Part shown: piece by piece, positions 8,595-17,279 of the stretch
Numbering within the stretch: the stretch's first letter is position 1
Layout of the letters: each line of letters begins with the position of its first letter
Assembly: GCF_003633755.1 (NCBI RefSeq)
Contig: NZ_RBIL01000002.1
Location: forward strand, 1,302,001 to 1,366,000
Reading direction: 5' to 3'
From: Solirubrobacter pauli
GTDB lineage: Bacteria; Actinomycetota; Thermoleophilia; Solirubrobacterales; Solirubrobacteraceae
DNA length: 64,000 nucleotides
Notes under the pieces: generated by a model
Databases searched by the model: none
The model's input: only the letters and a program-made list of their open reading frames with translations
Told to the model about the DNA's origin: nothing
Translations under genes and position numbers: made by a program

Positions 8595-10675
8595 TGCGCA
8601 ACGCCCTGGTCGTCGCCCCGCTGATCGCGGGGTGCGTCCTGTTGCTGACACTCCTGCTGAGCACGACGCTCGTGTTCGCGCCCGTGATCATCGTCGTCAC
8701 GGCGGTGGTGTTCGTGCTCGGTGTGGCCCACGGCCGCGCCGGCGTCGCCGCCGACCGCGAGCGGTTCGAGCTGATCCGCGGCGCGGCGTTGATCGCCGAC
8801 ACGCAGCTCAGCGTCGACGAGGTGCGCGAGCGCCTGCGCGAGCTGCTGACGCCCGAGTTCGCGACCACCTGCGAGATCGACCTCGAGCACACCGAGCCGG
8901 CCGCGCACACCTCCAGCACGATCGTCGTCCCGCTGCGCGCCCGCGGGCGCGACGTCGGGACGCTGCGGCTCTCCAGCGACCACCGCACGTACTCCGCCGA
9001 CGAGCGCGAGTTCGCGCAGCTGCTCGCCGGCCGCGTCGCGCTCGCGGTCGAGAACGCCGGGCTGTTCGTCGAGCTGCAGCGGCTCGCGACCGCGCTCGAC
9101 AGCCTGGCCGACGCGGTCACGGTGCAGGACCACACGGGCCGGCTCGTCTACGCCAACGAGGCCGCCGCCCACAACCTCGGCTTCACCACCGCCGCCGAGC
9201 TGCTCGCGACGCCGCCGCAGGCGATCATCGACAACTTCGAGACCTTCCTCGAGACGGGCGCCCCGGTCACGCTCGAGCACCTCCCGGGCCGAGCCGTGCT
9301 GCGCGGCGAGTCGCCCGAGCCGCTGGTGGTGCGCGGCATCCGGCGCGACACGGGGGAGGAGCGCTGGCGCGTGATCAAGGCCACGCCCGCTCCCGGCGGG
9401 CTGGCCGTGAACGTGATCGAGGACATCACCGAGGTCAAGCGTGCCGAGCACGCGCAGCGCTTCCTCGCCCAGGTCAGCGCGCTGCTCGCCTCCAGCCTGG
9501 ACTACGAGCGCACGCTCGACCGGATCGCGCGGCTGGCGGTCCCGCGGCTCGCCGACTGGTGCAATGTGACGATGCCGAGCGGCGACCGCCTGCGCAGCGT
9601 CGCGCTCGTGCATCGTGATCCGGCCATGCTCGAGCTGGCGCACGAGTACCAGGACCGCTACCCGGCGAAGCTGGATGCCCCCGGCGCGGTGCGCGTGCTC
9701 GGCGGCGAGTCGCTGCGCGTCAACGACATCGACGACGCGAAGCTGGCCGCGATCGTGTCCGACCCCGAGCAGCGCGCGGGCGCGGCCCGGCTCGGCCTGC
9801 GGGCGTTCATGGCGGTGCCGATGCTCGGCTCGGCCGGGCCGATCGGCTCGATCACGTTCGCCAGCGGCGAGTCCGGGCGTTCCTTCAGCGCCGCGGACCA
9901 GCGGCTGGCGGAGGACATCGGCCGGCGCGCGGGGATCGCGGTCGAGAACGCCCGGCTCTACCGCGAGCGCTCCGAGATCGCGCGGACGCTGCAACGCGGC
10001 CTGCTGCCCGACGCGCTGCCGAGCATCCCCGGCATGCGGCTCTCGAGCCTCTACCGACCGGCGGGCGTCGAGAACCTCGTCGGCGGTGACTTCTACGACG
10101 CGTTCCCGACCGCCGACGGCTGGATGCTGCTCGTCGGCGACGTCACCGGGCGCGGAGCGGCGGCCGCCGCGCAGACCGGCCAGGCCCGGCACACCCTCCG
10201 CACCGCCGGCCAGCTGCTGTCCGACCCGGCCGCCGCACTGGAGCAGCTCAACCGCGCGCTGGCCGACCGCCACGAGCTCGCGCCGTGCACCGTCGCCATG
10301 GTGCATGTCACCGCGCAGACCACCGATGTGCTGTGCGCGGGCCATCCTCAGCCGCTGCTGATCCGCGACGGCGAGCCGCGGCCAGTCGGCCGCTTCGGAC
10401 CGATGCTCGGCGCCTGGAGCGACGCGCGCTGGCAGCCCGAGTCGCTCGTGCTCGAGCCCGGCGACGTGCTCGTCCTCTACACCGACGGCGTCACGGACGC
10501 CGAGGGCGAGGCGGACCGCTTCGGCGACGAGCGGCTGCTCGAGGCGCTGCGCGGCACCGGCGACGCCGCGGGCGCGGTCGCCGCGATCGACCGCGCGCTG
10601 AACGCCTTCCAGCACGGCGAGCAAGCCGACGACACCGCTGTGCTGGCGATAGACCTACCGGTCAGCAGTGCTTGA
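8594..10675 (+). CDS. Membrane-anchored GAF-PAS-GAF SpoIIE phosphatase
   Basis: 693 residues. Two hydrophobic segments fill residues about 3-45. A GAF-like region follows (about 55-155), then a PAS domain (about 160-285, starting near ALDSLADAVTVQDHTGRLVYAN), a second GAF domain (about 290-450) and a C-terminal SpoIIE/PP2C domain (about 460-690). Metal-site motifs GGDFYD, GDVTGRG, LYTDGVTDA and DDTAVL are all present, so it should be an active Ser/Thr phosphatase. The multiple sensor domains suggest that it links a small-molecule or redox signal to the STAS antagonist encoded just upstream. The regulated sigma factor is not in the window. Confidence 0.92.
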   Translation: MRNALVVAPLIAGCVLLLTLLLSTTLVFAPVIIVVTAVVFVLGVAHGRAGVAADRERFELIRGAALIADTQLSVDEVRERLRELLTPEFATTCEIDLEHTEPAAHTSSTIVVPLRARGRDVGTLRLSSDHRTYSADEREFAQLLAGRVALAVENAGLFVELQRLATALDSLADAVTVQDHTGRLVYANEAAAHNLGFTTAAELLATPPQAIIDNFETFLETGAPVTLEHLPGRAVLRGESPEPLVVRGIRRDTGEERWRVIKATPAPGGLAVNVIEDITEVKRAEHAQRFLAQVSALLASSLDYERTLDRIARLAVPRLADWCNVTMPSGDRLRSVALVHRDPAMLELAHEYQDRYPAKLDAPGAVRVLGGESLRVNDIDDAKLAAIVSDPEQRAGAARLGLRAFMAVPMLGSAGPIGSITFASGESGRSFSAADQRLAEDIGRRAGIAVENARLYRERSEIARTLQRGLLPDALPSIPGMRLSSLYRPAGVENLVGGDFYDAFPTADGWMLLVGDVTGRGAAAAAQTGQARHTLRTAGQLLSDPAAALEQLNRALADRHELAPCTVAMVHVTAQTTDVLCAGHPQPLLIRDGEPRPVGRFGPMLGAWSDARWQPESLVLEPGDVLVLYTDGVTDAEGEADRFGDERLLEALRGTGDAAGAVAAIDRALNAFQHGEQADDTAVLAIDLPVSSA

Positions 10676-10745
10676 TTTCCGCGGCGGCGATGTGAAGACT
10701 GCCTGAGTCGGAGGGGACTCGAGGAAGACGAGAGGGGTCAGTGGG

Positions 10746-13700
10746 ATGAGAGTTGGACGGCTCACGGCTGGGCTGTTAACGGCTGCGGCAGCGGCCGCGG
10801 CGGCACCGGCCGCTGCGCAGGGGGACGTGTGGGAGCCGATCGCGGGATCGGTGTCGGCGAAGAACGCCGAGGTCAAGCCTGAGCGCTTCAAGGCGTTCAC
10901 GCTCGACGAGAGCGGGCTCGCGGCGGGGTTGGGCGCGAGCGCGAAGAGCCGCGGCGCCGCGGCCACCGTGCTGACGGTGCCCGGCCCGGACGGCGAGCTG
11001 CAGCGCTTCCGCGTGCGCGAGACGGCGATCATGGAGCCGGGCCTGGCGGCCGCGCACCCGGAGATCAAGACCTACGCGGGCGAGGGCATCGACGACCCGC
11101 GTGCGTCGATCGTGGCGGACACGAGCCCGATCGGGTTCCACGCCGCGGTCCGCACGGGATCGGGCAACTGGTACGTCGATCCGTACTACAAGGGCGCCGC
11201 GAAGGACGTCTACGTCAGCTACCGCACGCGCGACCTGGCGCACGACGAGGCCAAGGCGCTCGTCGAGGAGGAAGGCCTCGTCGACGCCAAGGGCTCGGCG
11301 GCCGCGACGGCCGAGGCGCTCGGGCCGGAGGTCCAGCTGCGCACGTACCGGCTCGCGCTGGTCACGGACCCCAGCTACGCCACCTACCACGGCGCCGCGA
11401 ACGTGACCGCCGCCAAGGTCGCGCTGATCAACCGCGTCAACCAGATCTACGAGACCGAGTCCGCGATCCGGATGGTCCTGATCAACGACACGGACAAGCT
11501 CAACCTCAACACGGCCGCGCTGGCGTCGCAGGCGAACGGGCCGTGCGGCTCCGCGCCGTGCTACCCGGCCGGCACCAGCTCGTGCGGCAACGTGCTGGAC
11601 CGCAACCGCATCGTGATCGGCCAGATCGTCGGTGCCGGCGCGTACGACATCGGCCACATCGCCATGGGCAACTCGGGCGGTGGCGTCGCCGGGCAGGGCG
11701 TCGGCGGCGACCAGAAGGCGCGCGGCTGCACCGGGCTCACCACCCCGGTCGGCGACTACTTCGCCGTGGACTACGTCGCCCACGAGATGGGCCACCAGTT
11801 CTCGGCGCCGCACTCGTTCAACGGCACCCAGGTCAACTGCGGCGGCAACCGCAGCGCGGCCAACGGCTACGAGCCCGGCTCGGGCTCGTCGGTGATGGCG
11901 TACGCGGGCATCTGCGGCCAGGACAACCTGCAGCCGCACTCGGACCCGTACTGGGTCCCGGCCAGCTACCACACGATCCTCAACTACGTGAGCTCGGACC
12001 GTCCGGCGATCAACGAGGTCCAGAACGTCGCGCTGCGCGACTTCGCGGGCACCGACTCGCTGACGCTGACGTGGGACGGCAAGACCGTCGGCCCGTTCGT
12101 CAACGGCGTCAGCTACACCGCCGCGGACATCCAGGGCGCGCTCAACGGCCAGGAGGTCCAGGCCGTGCGCCTCGTCGGCTACGACGCCAACGGTGACGCG
12201 TACAAGCTCGCCTACAAGGGCGCGGAGAGCCACGTGATCGTCCGCGGCCAGAACAACACGGCGGCCGGCATCGCGAACGCGCTGCTGGGCGGCAACGAGC
12301 AGCAGCAGGTCACGCTGACGGGCTTCAACCCGGCTCAGAGCGCCTACACGATCCAGGTCAACGGGCAGAGCACGCCGGCCTTCGGGCTCGGCGGCACGAC
12401 GCCCAGCGCCGCCACGATCGCCGCCGCCATCAACGCGATCCTGGGCTCGACGGGCACCGTCACGGTCACCGGCGTGGGCAACACCGGCTTCACCGTCACG
12501 TTCGCCGGCGCCCTGGCCGGCACCGACGTCCCGGCGATCGCCGTCACCCCCAGCGCGACGACGGTCACCGCCGCCGTGCGTGAGATCGCCAAGGGCGGCA
12601 CGAGCATCCTGCCCACGGGCGCGACGGTCGGCGTCAGCAACCTGAGCGACACCGGCTACACGCTGCTGTTCGGCGGCACGCTGGCCAACCAAGACCTCGA
12701 GTCGCTGGCCGTGGTCGGCGCGACCGGCGTCGACGGCACCGTGATCGAGACCACCAAGGGTGGCGCCGGCATCCTCGGCACCGGCGCCACCGCGGCCGTC
12801 ACCGGCTTCGGCGGCGGCGCATTCGACGCCACGGGCTTCCAGGTGACGTTCACCGGGACGCTCGCGGGCGCCGACCAGCCGCCGCTCAGCCTGGCGGTCG
12901 AAGGCGGGACGGGCTTCGTGGGCGAGACCGCCCGCGGCGGCGCGATCCAGAACGGCGGCAGCACGATCACGCCGACCGGCAACCGCTCGCCGGACGTGAC
13001 CGTGCCGGCGACCTACACGATCCCGCCGCGCACGCCGTTCGCGCTGACCGGCAGCGCCGTCGACCCCGACGGGGACGCGCTCACGTACATGTGGGAGCAG
13101 AACGACCCGGGCGGGCTGCAGAACGTCAGCAACGCGGGCACCGCGCTCGTCAGCCAGACCAAGACCAACGGCCCGCTGTTCCGCCAGCTCGGCGTCGGCA
13201 CGGACATCGCGCTGGCCGACTCGCTCAAGTACCACTCGCCGGGCCTGAACCTGGCCGGGACGAACCCCACGCGGACGTTCCCGGACATGCTGCAGATCCT
13301 GGCCGACAACACGAACGCCCGCACCGGGCGCTGCGAGGTCGGCACGCTGCCGGGCGGCAACACGGCGATCCCTGTCGCGGCGCGCGAGTGCTTCGCCGAG
13401 TGGCTGCCGACGGCGGAGTACGTCGGCTTCTTCAGCGATCGCACGATGACGTTCCGCCTGACCGCGCGTGACGGCAAGGCGGGCGGCGGCGGCCTCGGCT
13501 ACGCGCAGACGCGCGTGACCGTCGCCCCGGGCGCGGGCGCGTTCCGCGTCACCTCCCAGAACCTCTCGCAGGTGATCTTCGGCACCACGAAGCAGAACGT
13601 CACCTGGGACGTCGCGGGCACCGACCTCGCGCCGATCTCCGTCGCCAACGTGAAGATCTCGCTGTCCACGGACGGCGGCCTGACGTACCCGACGGTGCTG

Positions 13701-14201
13701 GCCGAGAGCACGCCCAACGACGGCGCGCACGAGGTCACGTTCCCGTCGGTCAACGCCACCAAGGCGCGCATCAAGGTCGAGGCGATCGGCAACGTCTTCT
13801 TCGACGTCAGCCACGCCGACGTGTCGCTCACCGCGGCGCCGACGGCTCCGGTCGGCGGCACCGTGCCGGCGACGCTGAGCCTCACGCTCGGCGCTGCCGC
13901 GACGTTCCCGACGTTCGTGCCGGGCGTCGCGCAGGACTACACGGCCACGTCGAAGGCCACCGTGATCTCGACGGCGGGCGACGCGACGCTGTCGGTGTCC
14001 GACCCCGGGCGCATGACCAACGGCGCGTTCTCGCTGGCCGAGCCGCTGCGCGTGGAGCTCTCGAAGTCCACCTGGACCGGCCCGACCTCCAACGAGGACG
14101 TCGGCATCACCTACAAGCAGCTGATCAAGGCCAACGATCCGCTGCGCACGGGGACGTACAGCAAGACGCTGACGTTCACGCTCAGCACGACGAACCCGTA
14201 G
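10746..14201 (+). CDS. Secreted reprolysin-like (M12B-type) metalloprotease with sorting-like C-terminal domain
   Basis: 1,151 residues. Signal peptide (about 1-25), a propeptide-like region, then a metzincin catalytic domain with HEMGHQFSAPH, the HExxHxxxxxH zinc motif, at residues 346-356 and a downstream MAYAGIC as Met-turn candidate. Residues about 430-740 are repeat-rich, with units such as FTVTFAGALAGTDVPAI. A cadherin/Ig-like segment beginning SPDVTVPATYTIPPRTPF follows. Residues 1036-1151 are a domain shared with four other secreted proteins here, ending TFTLSTTNP at the stop. The start is preceded by GAGAGGGG, a good ribosome binding site. Likely an extracellular protease; substrate unknown. 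Confidence 0.88.
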   Translation: MRVGRLTAGLLTAAAAAAAAPAAAQGDVWEPIAGSVSAKNAEVKPERFKAFTLDESGLAAGLGASAKSRGAAATVLTVPGPDGELQRFRVRETAIMEPGLAAAHPEIKTYAGEGIDDPRASIVADTSPIGFHAAVRTGSGNWYVDPYYKGAAKDVYVSYRTRDLAHDEAKALVEEEGLVDAKGSAAATAEALGPEVQLRTYRLALVTDPSYATYHGAANVTAAKVALINRVNQIYETESAIRMVLINDTDKLNLNTAALASQANGPCGSAPCYPAGTSSCGNVLDRNRIVIGQIVGAGAYDIGHIAMGNSGGGVAGQGVGGDQKARGCTGLTTPVGDYFAVDYVAHEMGHQFSAPHSFNGTQVNCGGNRSAANGYEPGSGSSVMAYAGICGQDNLQPHSDPYWVPASYHTILNYVSSDRPAINEVQNVALRDFAGTDSLTLTWDGKTVGPFVNGVSYTAADIQGALNGQEVQAVRLVGYDANGDAYKLAYKGAESHVIVRGQNNTAAGIANALLGGNEQQQVTLTGFNPAQSAYTIQVNGQSTPAFGLGGTTPSAATIAAAINAILGSTGTVTVTGVGNTGFTVTFAGALAGTDVPAIAVTPSATTVTAAVREIAKGGTSILPTGATVGVSNLSDTGYTLLFGGTLANQDLESLAVVGATGVDGTVIETTKGGAGILGTGATAAVTGFGGGAFDATGFQVTFTGTLAGADQPPLSLAVEGGTGFVGETARGGAIQNGGSTITPTGNRSPDVTVPATYTIPPRTPFALTGSAVDPDGDALTYMWEQNDPGGLQNVSNAGTALVSQTKTNGPLFRQLGVGTDIALADSLKYHSPGLNLAGTNPTRTFPDMLQILADNTNARTGRCEVGTLPGGNTAIPVAARECFAEWLPTAEYVGFFSDRTMTFRLTARDGKAGGGGLGYAQTRVTVAPGAGAFRVTSQNLSQVIFGTTKQNVTWDVAGTDLAPISVANVKISLSTDGGLTYPTVLAESTPNDGAHEVTFPSVNATKARIKVEAIGNVFFDVSHADVSLTAAPTAPVGGTVPATLSLTLGAAATFPTFVPGVAQDYTATSKATVISTAGDATLSVSDPGRMTNGAFSLAEPLRVELSKSTWTGPTSNEDVGITYKQLIKANDPLRTGTYSKTLTFTLSTTNP
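13851..14198 (+). other. Shared C-terminal domain ('STTxP' domain), copy in the M12B-type protease
   Basis: Encodes residues 1036-1151. The domain opens with VGGTVPATLSLTLG, has VPGVAQDYTA and ISTAGDATLSVSDPG in the middle and ends RTGTYSKTLTFTLSTTNP. It is almost superimposable on the end of the M14 carboxypeptidase encoded at 30170-32950. A predicted beta-sandwich tag for surface sorting or wall binding is inference. Confidence 0.8.
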
Positions 14202-14213
14202 CCGGCTGACCGG

Positions 14214-14242
14214 GCGGCGCGGTCAACCCTTGACCGCGCCGC
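14214..14242. terminator. Bidirectional hairpin terminator between convergent genes
   Basis: Perfect 13-bp inverted repeat GCGGCGCGGTCAA / TTGACCGCGCCGC with a 3-nt loop, lying between the protease stop and overlapping the stop codon of the convergent permease gene. No U-tract follows, as is common in very GC-rich actinobacteria. Confidence 0.6.
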
Positions 14243-15035
14243 TCGTGAGCCCGCGCACGAGATGGCGCTCGGCGAACGCGTAGAAGATCAGCGCGGGCAC
14301 CATCGACAGCGTCGTGAACGCGAGGATGCGCGCGATGTCCGCCGTGTACTGGGTCGAGTAGTTCGTCACGCCCAGCGGCAGCGTCCAGTGGTCGGCCTCG
14401 GTCAGCACGACGAGCGGCAGCAGGAACGCGTTCCACGAGCCGACGAGCGCGAGTACGCTCACGGTCGCCAGCACGGGGCGCGACAGCGGCAGCAGGATCT
14501 GCCAGAAGAACCGCACCGGTCCGCAGCCGTCGATCGCCGCCGCGTCCTGGAGCTCGTTGGGGAAGCTCGCGAAGAAGGGGCGCAGGATGACGATCGTCAG
14601 CGGCAGCCCGAAGGCGGCCTGCGGCAGCGCCACGCCGAACGGGTTGTCCAGCAGCCCGAGGTTGCGGACCATGATGAAGATCGGCAGGATCGCCACCGCG
14701 ACCGGGAACAGCAGCCCGAGCGTGAAGACCGTGTACAGCGCCTCCCGTCCCGGGAACGCGAACCGCGCGAACACGAAGGCGGCCAGCGCCGCGAGCGGGA
14801 CGGTGAGCAGCGTGCTGATCACCGCGATCAGCGTCGAGTTGAGCACCTGGCGCCAGAAGGAGCCGCTGCCGAGGATGTCGCCGTAGTTGGAGAACACCCA
14901 CGGGCTCGGCAGCCCAACCGGGTCGGCGGCCAGCTGCGCCGTGTCGCGGAAGCCGCCCAGCACCGCGTACAGCACCGGGACGAGGATCGCGAGGGCGACC
15001 AGGCCGGCGAACAGGTACAGGGCCGCCCGCCTCAT
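14223..15035 (-). CDS. Carbohydrate ABC transporter permease (MalG-like)
   Basis: 270 residues with about six membrane spans and the inner-membrane permease EAA-like loop reading NELQDAAAIDGCGPVRFFWQILLPLSRP, the contact site for the ATPase. It starts at the ATG at 15035, whose ATGA overlaps the stop of the preceding permease, which fixes the start despite a longer open frame. It is the last gene of the lacI-SBP-permease-permease operon and would form the channel with the neighbouring permease. Substrate probably an oligosaccharide, given the divergent GH5 enzyme. No ATPase gene is present. Confidence 0.92.
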   Translation of the reverse strand: MRRAALYLFAGLVALAILVPVLYAVLGGFRDTAQLAADPVGLPSPWVFSNYGDILGSGSFWRQVLNSTLIAVISTLLTVPLAALAAFVFARFAFPGREALYTVFTLGLLFPVAVAILPIFIMVRNLGLLDNPFGVALPQAAFGLPLTIVILRPFFASFPNELQDAAAIDGCGPVRFFWQILLPLSRPVLATVSVLALVGSWNAFLLPLVVLTEADHWTLPLGVTNYSTQYTADIARILAFTTLSMVPALIFYAFAERHLVRGLTSGAVKG

Positions 15036-15982
15036 CGGCCCATGCTCGTCAGCGCGCCGTCGAGGTCCCGGCGCAGCACGAACCGCTGGTAGGCGAGCGC
15101 GAACGCGAGCGAGATCGCGAGCATGATCACCGCGACGGCGCTGGCGTAGCCGAACTGGAAGCGCTTGAAGCCCCAGTCGATCATGTAGACCGCCATCGTG
15201 TTCGAGGCGTGGACCGGGCCGCCACCCGTCATCACCCACACCAGGTCGAAGAGCTGCAGCGCGCCGATGATGCTGAGGAAGACCGAGATGCGGATGGTCG
15301 GTCCGAGCAGCGGCAGCGTCACGTGCCGGAAGACGTCCCAGCGGTTCGCGCCGTCGACGATCGCGGCCTCCTCGAGCTCGCGCGGGATCTGCTGCAGGCC
15401 GGCGAGGTAGAGGATCATGTGGAAGCCGAAGTACTTCCAGGAGATTGCGACGAACAGCGTGTAGAGGACGATGCCGGGGTCGGCGAGCCACTCGCGCTCG
15501 ACCGGCAGCACGCTGTCCGCGAGGCCGCCCGGCTGCAGCATCAGGGTGAACACGACGCCGGTCACGACCTCCGACAGCACGAACGGCGCGAAGTACAGCA
15601 CCCGCAGCAGTGCCCGGCCCCGGATGCGCGCGCTCACGAGCAGCGCGACGGCGAGCGCGAACGGCAGCTGGATCACCAGCGACAGGACGATGAAGACGCC
15701 GTTGTGCCAGAGCGCGCCGGTGAAGACGTCGTCGGAGAACGCGCGGCGGAAGTTCTCGAGGCCGACGAAGTCGTCGAGGTCGCCGAGCCCGTTCCACTTG
15801 AAGCCGCTGTAGTACATCGCCTGCAGCACCGGGGCGATCACCAGCAGGCCGTAGAGCACGAGCGCGGGGGCGAGGAACAACGCGATCGTGCGCCAGCGCC
15901 GCCGGGCACGCGCGCGGCGTGCCCGGCGGACGGCGGTGGGGAGGACCCCGGCGACGGCGGCGCTATCCGGCCTTGGCGGCAT
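15032..15982 (-). CDS. Carbohydrate ABC transporter permease (MalF-like)
   Basis: 316 residues. A basic N-terminus (RRARRARARRRWR) precedes about six membrane spans. The EAA loop reads RELEEAAIVDGANRWDVFRHVTLPLLGP. It pairs with the MalG-like permease, which it overlaps by 4 nt, and its first codons overlap the end of the solute-binding protein gene by 20 nt. Together they form a CUT1-type sugar importer. An internal start beyond the basic tail is possible, but translational coupling favours the position given. Confidence 0.92.
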   Translation of the reverse strand: MPPRPDSAAVAGVLPTAVRRARRARARRRWRTIALFLAPALVLYGLLVIAPVLQAMYYSGFKWNGLGDLDDFVGLENFRRAFSDDVFTGALWHNGVFIVLSLVIQLPFALAVALLVSARIRGRALLRVLYFAPFVLSEVVTGVVFTLMLQPGGLADSVLPVEREWLADPGIVLYTLFVAISWKYFGFHMILYLAGLQQIPRELEEAAIVDGANRWDVFRHVTLPLLGPTIRISVFLSIIGALQLFDLVWVMTGGGPVHASNTMAVYMIDWGFKRFQFGYASAVAVIMLAISLAFALAYQRFVLRRDLDGALTSMGR

Positions 15983-17264
15983 CGGCGATCGTGCCCGCGA
16001 CGTCCTGCGGCGACGCCTTGCCCGCGAACAGCTCCTGCACCGCGTCGTTGACCGCCTGGCCGACGGCGGGCGCGTAGGCCTGGTCGAGGTAGAGCTGCAC
16101 GAAGTCGGCCTTGGCCCGCGCGTCGAGCACCGACTTCATGTTCACGTCGGTCACGGAGGACTCGGTGCCCTTCTTGACGGGCAGGATGCCGCCGCTGGCG
16201 CCCGCCTTGTTCGCGACGTCGCTGGTGACCAGGAACTTGGCGAAGTCGACGGCCTCGGGCGGCGCGTCCTTGCCGAACGCGAACCCGTCGCCGCCGCCGA
16301 ACTGCTCGGTCGGGCCCCCGGCGCCGCCGTCGACCGTCGGGAACGGGAACCAGCCGAGGTCGCCCAGGACCGCGTCGGCGTCCTTGGCGTTGGCGGCGTA
16401 GGTGCTCGGCGCCCACTGGCCCATCAGGCTCATCGCGGCCTTGCCGGTGCCGATCTGCGCGGCCTCACCGCCGGCGCCGTCCCACGGGGCGGCCAGGAAG
16501 CCCTTCTGGAAGGGCTGCAGGTCGATCAGCCGCTGGAGCTCGTCGCCCGCCTTGACGAAGCCAGGACCGTCGAACGAGCCGTCCTCGCCGGCCTGCGCGA
16601 GCGCGTCCTTGCCCGCGATCCGCAGGCTCAGGTTCGCCCACCAGAACATGCCCGGCCACTTGTCCTTCTCGCCGATCGCGAGCGGCGTGATGCCCTTGGC
16701 CTTGAGCGTCTGGACCGTGGTCAGGAACTCGTCCCAGGTGGCCGGTGGCGTCTCGATGCCCGCCTTCTCGAAGAGCGACTTGCGGTACCAGACGCCGACC
16801 ATGCCGAGGTTGAACGGGATGCCGTACTGCTTGCCGTCGAGCTCGTAGAGCCCGGTGGCGGCGGGGTTGAGCTCACCGATCCAGGCCTTGGTGGGCTCGG
16901 TGACGTCCTGGACGAGGCCGGCGTCCGCCTGCTCCTTGAGCGTGCCGCCACCCCAGGACTGGAAGATGTCGGGGACCTTGCCGCTCTGCATCGTCGTCGT
17001 GAGCTTGGCCTTGAAGGCCTCGTTCTCGAGCACCGTGACGTTGATCTTCACGTTCGGATGGTCGGCCTGGTAGGCCTGGACCGCGTCGGCCCAGATGCCC
17101 TTCATCGGCGGGTTGTTCTGGATGTGCCACCACTCGATGGTCACCGGCCCACCGTCGCTCTTCTTCGCGGCTGAGCCCGCGGGGTCGTCGTCACCGCCTC
17201 CGCAGGCGGCAAGCGACGCGGCAGCGGCCGCCAGGACCAGCGCGCTGCGGATCGGTCTCGTCAT
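15963..17264 (-). CDS. Extracellular sugar-binding lipoprotein of an ABC importer
   Basis: 433 residues. Signal peptide with lipobox LAACGGG (cysteine near residue 21), then a family-1 solute-binding fold beginning VTIEWWHIQNNPPMKGIW. It binds an oligosaccharide outside the membrane and delivers it to the two permeases encoded downstream. A strong purine-rich ribosome binding site (AGGAGGAGAGGGAG) lies in the 15-nt gap after the lacI-type gene. The exact sugar is unknown; the divergent GH5 gene suggests a beta-glucan or related oligosaccharide. Confidence 0.93.
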   Translation of the reverse strand: MTRPIRSALVLAAAAASLAACGGGDDDPAGSAAKKSDGGPVTIEWWHIQNNPPMKGIWADAVQAYQADHPNVKINVTVLENEAFKAKLTTTMQSGKVPDIFQSWGGGTLKEQADAGLVQDVTEPTKAWIGELNPAATGLYELDGKQYGIPFNLGMVGVWYRKSLFEKAGIETPPATWDEFLTTVQTLKAKGITPLAIGEKDKWPGMFWWANLSLRIAGKDALAQAGEDGSFDGPGFVKAGDELQRLIDLQPFQKGFLAAPWDGAGGEAAQIGTGKAAMSLMGQWAPSTYAANAKDADAVLGDLGWFPFPTVDGGAGGPTEQFGGGDGFAFGKDAPPEAVDFAKFLVTSDVANKAGASGGILPVKKGTESSVTDVNMKSVLDARAKADFVQLYLDQAYAPAVGQAVNDAVQELFAGKASPQDVAGTIADAAKAG

Positions 17265-17279
17265 CTCCCTCTCCTCCTG

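Noticed and set aside
10776-13814. Long minus-strand open frame (1,012 codons) opposite the metalloprotease gene
   Set aside because: It is an antisense shadow caused by high GC: composition is Arg/Val/Gly/Asp-rich with no motif, and the plus-strand protein is clearly real.
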